Of a stretch of DNA of 6,254 bases, positions 4,833 to 6,254 are shown one piece after another; position 1 is the stretch's first letter; the number at the start of each line of letters is the position of its first letter. Position numbers and translations under genes: made by a program. The notes beneath the pieces were generated by a model. The model saw only the letters and a list, made by a program, of their open reading frames with translations. It made no database searches and had not been told where the DNA came from. This DNA is from Pseudomonadota bacterium (GTDB lineage Bacteria > Pseudomonadota > Gammaproteobacteria > Burkholderiales > Rhodocyclaceae), in contig WRJU01000138.1 in the NCBI GenBank assembly GCA_009778425.1, forward strand, positions 1-6,254, written 5' to 3'.

Positions 4833-5820
4833 GGAAACCGACAATTATTTAGAACGAGCGGAAAAACGCAACAAGCAACTTATTACTAATGCAGACGTGT
4901 CTGACGATCATAAACTGAATTATATGAACATTAGATTACTTCGTGCTCAGAATTTTTACTCACAAACAAACTATACTGAAACGAGCAAAGTGCATGCCGT
5001 TGAACTGCTGGAAAAGGCAATCAAGAAACTTGATGAAGTCATCAACAATGATTTCGCTGATGATGGCAATCCGATTATCAAGGAAGGAGTTTCTATTGCT
5101 CTCTTATGCAAAGGGACAATCCTTGGAGAGCAGGGCAAGATCGAAGAGGAAATCACCATCTATGACGACATCGACAACCGTTTTGGCAGGGACGACTCGC
5201 CCGGTGTGCGCGAAGTCGTCGCATTGGCTCTCTTTAACAAGGGCATTACCTTGGAAAAACAGGGCAAAACTGAGGAAACTATCGCCGTCTATGACGACAT
5301 CGACCGCCGGTTCGCCCAGGACGAGACGCCCGGTGTGCGTGAACAGGTTGCAAGGGCTCTCTTCTGTAAGGGCGTTACCTTGATGAAACAGCGTAAGACC
5401 ACGGAAGAAATCGCTATCTATAACGACATCGACCGCCGTTTTGGCAACGACGAGACGCCCGGCATACGCGAACAGGTCGCAAAGGCTTTCTTCAACAAAG
5501 GCTTTACCTTGAATGAACAGGGCAAGGCCAAGGAAGCCATCGCCATTTATGACGACATCGACCATCGGTTTGGCAAGGACGAGACGCCTGGTGTGCGCGA
5601 ACAGGTCGCAAAAGCGCTTTTTTGTAAGGGCGTTGCCTTGGGGAAACAGGACAAGACCGAGGAAGCCATCACCATTTTTAACGGCATCGACCGCCGCTTT
5701 GGCAACGATGAGTTACCCAACGTGCGCGATGTCGTCGCATCGGCACTCTTCAACAGGGACATCGCCTTGAAACAACAGGGACAAGACCGACGCCGAAAGC
5801 GCAACTCGCTGGGTGAATAA
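4833..5820 (+). CDS. TPR-like repeat domain, C-terminal part of split gene
   Basis: The first nominal start is GTG 4897 (307 residues), but coding sense clearly extends upstream to the A7 tract (about 328 residues), and no ribosome site precedes the GTG or the ATG at 4924. From 5032 onward the protein is built of 43-residue units: a degenerate one (residues 46-88 from the GTG), then units at 89, 132, 175, 218 and 261. The consensus is roughly YDDIDRRFGxDETPGVRE, then QVAKALFNKGxTL, then xKQGKTEEAIAI. Helix pairs with A/L-F-x-K-G, QGK and EEAI at TPR positions mark a tetratricopeptide-like fold with a 9-residue longer linker than the usual 34-residue TPR. Such repeats form protein-binding solenoids, and no catalytic domain is visible. 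The last unit loses the KTEEAIA helix through an apparent one-base insertion near 5778-5780 and ends in an arginine-rich tail. Confidence 0.75.
5161..5805 (+). repeat. Five tandem 129-bp units encoding the 43-residue repeats
   Basis: Unit starts fall at 5161, 5290, 5419, 5548 and 5677, exactly 129 bp apart. The most conserved part is the stretch encoding DDIDRRFG..DETPGVRE. Nucleotide identity is high, including shared synonymous choices, so the array probably grew by duplication or is kept alike by recombination. The last unit is truncated or decayed at its 3' end. Confidence 0.88.
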
Positions 5821-5958
5821 GCCGCGAAACGGCGCAATTCACCATTCCCCCTTTTGGCGCGAAGCGCTATCAATTTGCGATGCTTCACATCAGAAGATAC
5901 GATGGGTAGATGGCGGCCTTCGGCCTTATCTACCCTACACTTGCTGGCGGGGAATTTT
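5821..5958 (+). other. Intergenic stretch with frame-2 remnant and palindrome
   Basis: It follows the TPR stop. If one G is removed near 5778-5780, the reading continues as QDKTDAESA, closer to the repeat consensus. That frame then stays open through this stretch to a TGA at 5960-5962 that overlaps the next ATG. Its later part translates a palindromic repeat and is probably not genuine protein. No promoter is convincing. Confidence 0.45.
5904..5935. repeat. Palindromic REP-like element
   Basis: GGGTAGAT (5904-5911) and ATCTACCC (5928-5935) form an 8-bp stem, with an inner GGCC-TTC-GGCC hairpin. Flanking bases extend to CCCTAC at 5933-5938. The layout, a GTAGGGTAGAT-type end with a GC-rich centre containing GGCCTTCGGCC, resembles the short dispersed palindromes scattered between genes in many proteobacteria. 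Copy number cannot be judged from one copy. Confidence 0.6.
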
Positions 5959-6222
5959 ATGAAACGTATGATGTCTTTTCTTGAACTGAAGATACCTCCT
6001 TTGGCGGTTGGATTCGCATGTTTTTTGGGTATGTGGCTTTGCCCGCCTGTGTTCATGCTGCCGCTATCCAGCATTGTGCGTTGGACAGGTTTCGGGGTTC
6101 TGCTCTTGTTGGGCTTTGCCTTGCTTGCAACAGGGGCAAGGTTGTTTATCAAAGCTCGAACCTCTTTAAGAACCCCTAACAAAAAGAATTTTGTTCTTTT
6201 TTCAACTGCCGCCAGCAAATGA
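5959..6222 (+). pseudogene. Truncated isoprenylcysteine methyltransferase-like membrane protein
   Basis: Starting at ATG 5959, with GGGGA at 5949-5953, the frame gives 87 residues. MSFLELKIPPLAV at residues 5-17, two membrane helices (about 13-34 and 41-62) and a following GARLFIKARTS resemble the N-terminal third of small proteobacterial ICMT-family methyltransferases. Those continue with a T-x-NP segment and a conserved RNPMY-containing SAM-binding half. Here the sequence after KARTS diverges (LRTPNKKNFVLF) and stops at 6220-6222. None of the missing half is seen in any frame to the window end. The diverged part overlaps an AT-rich hairpin with a T6 run (6178-6202). I call it a truncated remnant. 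A genuine small two-helix protein remains possible, and the family assignment is from memory of the pattern. Confidence 0.5.
6178..6202 (+). terminator. Possible AT-rich intrinsic terminator
   Basis: AACAAAA (6178-6184) pairs with TTTTGTT (6189-6195) around a 4-base AGAA loop, followed by C and six T (6197-6202). The stem has only one G-C pair, so it would be weak. It lies inside the 3' end of the 87-residue frame, which supports the idea that this end is not original coding sequence. Confidence 0.35.
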
Positions 6223-6254
6223 GGCAACATGCGATTTTGATGAAGGCTTCATGG

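Noticed and set aside
5161..5805. CRISPR-like array
   Set aside because: The 129-bp period is fully coding and repeats without unique spacers; it encodes a protein repeat.
5547..6230. Minus-strand 227-codon frame at the right end
   Set aside because: It is antisense to the TPR repeats and the two-helix protein; its repeats are only the mirror of the TPR array.

Overview
The window looks like chromosomal DNA of a proteobacterium, probably a betaproteobacterium. This rests on the single-chain class I fumarase end, the SCO/PCu(A)C copper pair, the style of the adenine methyltransferase, and a tRNA-Ser with an encoded CCA. The species cannot be named from sequence alone. Most of the window has moderately high GC; the stretch around 4280-5060 is visibly AT-richer.

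Layout: (1) 1-249 (+), the C-terminal end of a class I fumarase. (2) 323-380, a perfect 26-bp inverted repeat with a 6-nt loop, lying between the fumarase and a convergent tRNA-Ser(TGA) at 401-488 (-). (3) 571-3486 (-), five tightly packed genes read as one probable operon: Phd-type antitoxin, PIN toxin, N6-adenine DNA methyltransferase, SCO copper-thioredoxin lipoprotein, periplasmic PCu(A)C copper chaperone. Junctions are overlaps or gaps of 4 and 13 nt. A good sigma70-like promoter (3518-3546) sits upstream of the antitoxin. (4) 3610-4238 (-), a second Phd/PIN toxin-antitoxin pair with an ATGA overlap and paired direct repeats upstream. (5) 4239-4445, a divergent intergenic region. (6) 4446-5820 (+), a membrane-anchored TPR-like protein with five consecutive 129-bp (43-residue) repeat units. 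It is split in two by a frameshift at an A7 tract, and the last unit shows a second one-base break. (7) 5904-5935, a palindrome of dispersed-repeat type. (8) 5959-6222 (+), a short two-helix membrane protein resembling the N-terminal half of an isoprenylcysteine methyltransferase-like protein, apparently truncated.

How they fit together: SCO and PCu(A)C together deliver copper to the CuA site of cytochrome c oxidase. The methyltransferase and the toxin-antitoxin pair upstream probably share their transcript, although there is no obvious functional link. No restriction enzyme gene is visible, so the methyltransferase looks solitary within this window. The right third (two TA modules, AT-rich frameshifted repeat gene, palindrome, truncated gene) has the character of a variable, decaying accessory region. 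I see no clearly new system; the most notable item is the split, repeat-built TPR gene.
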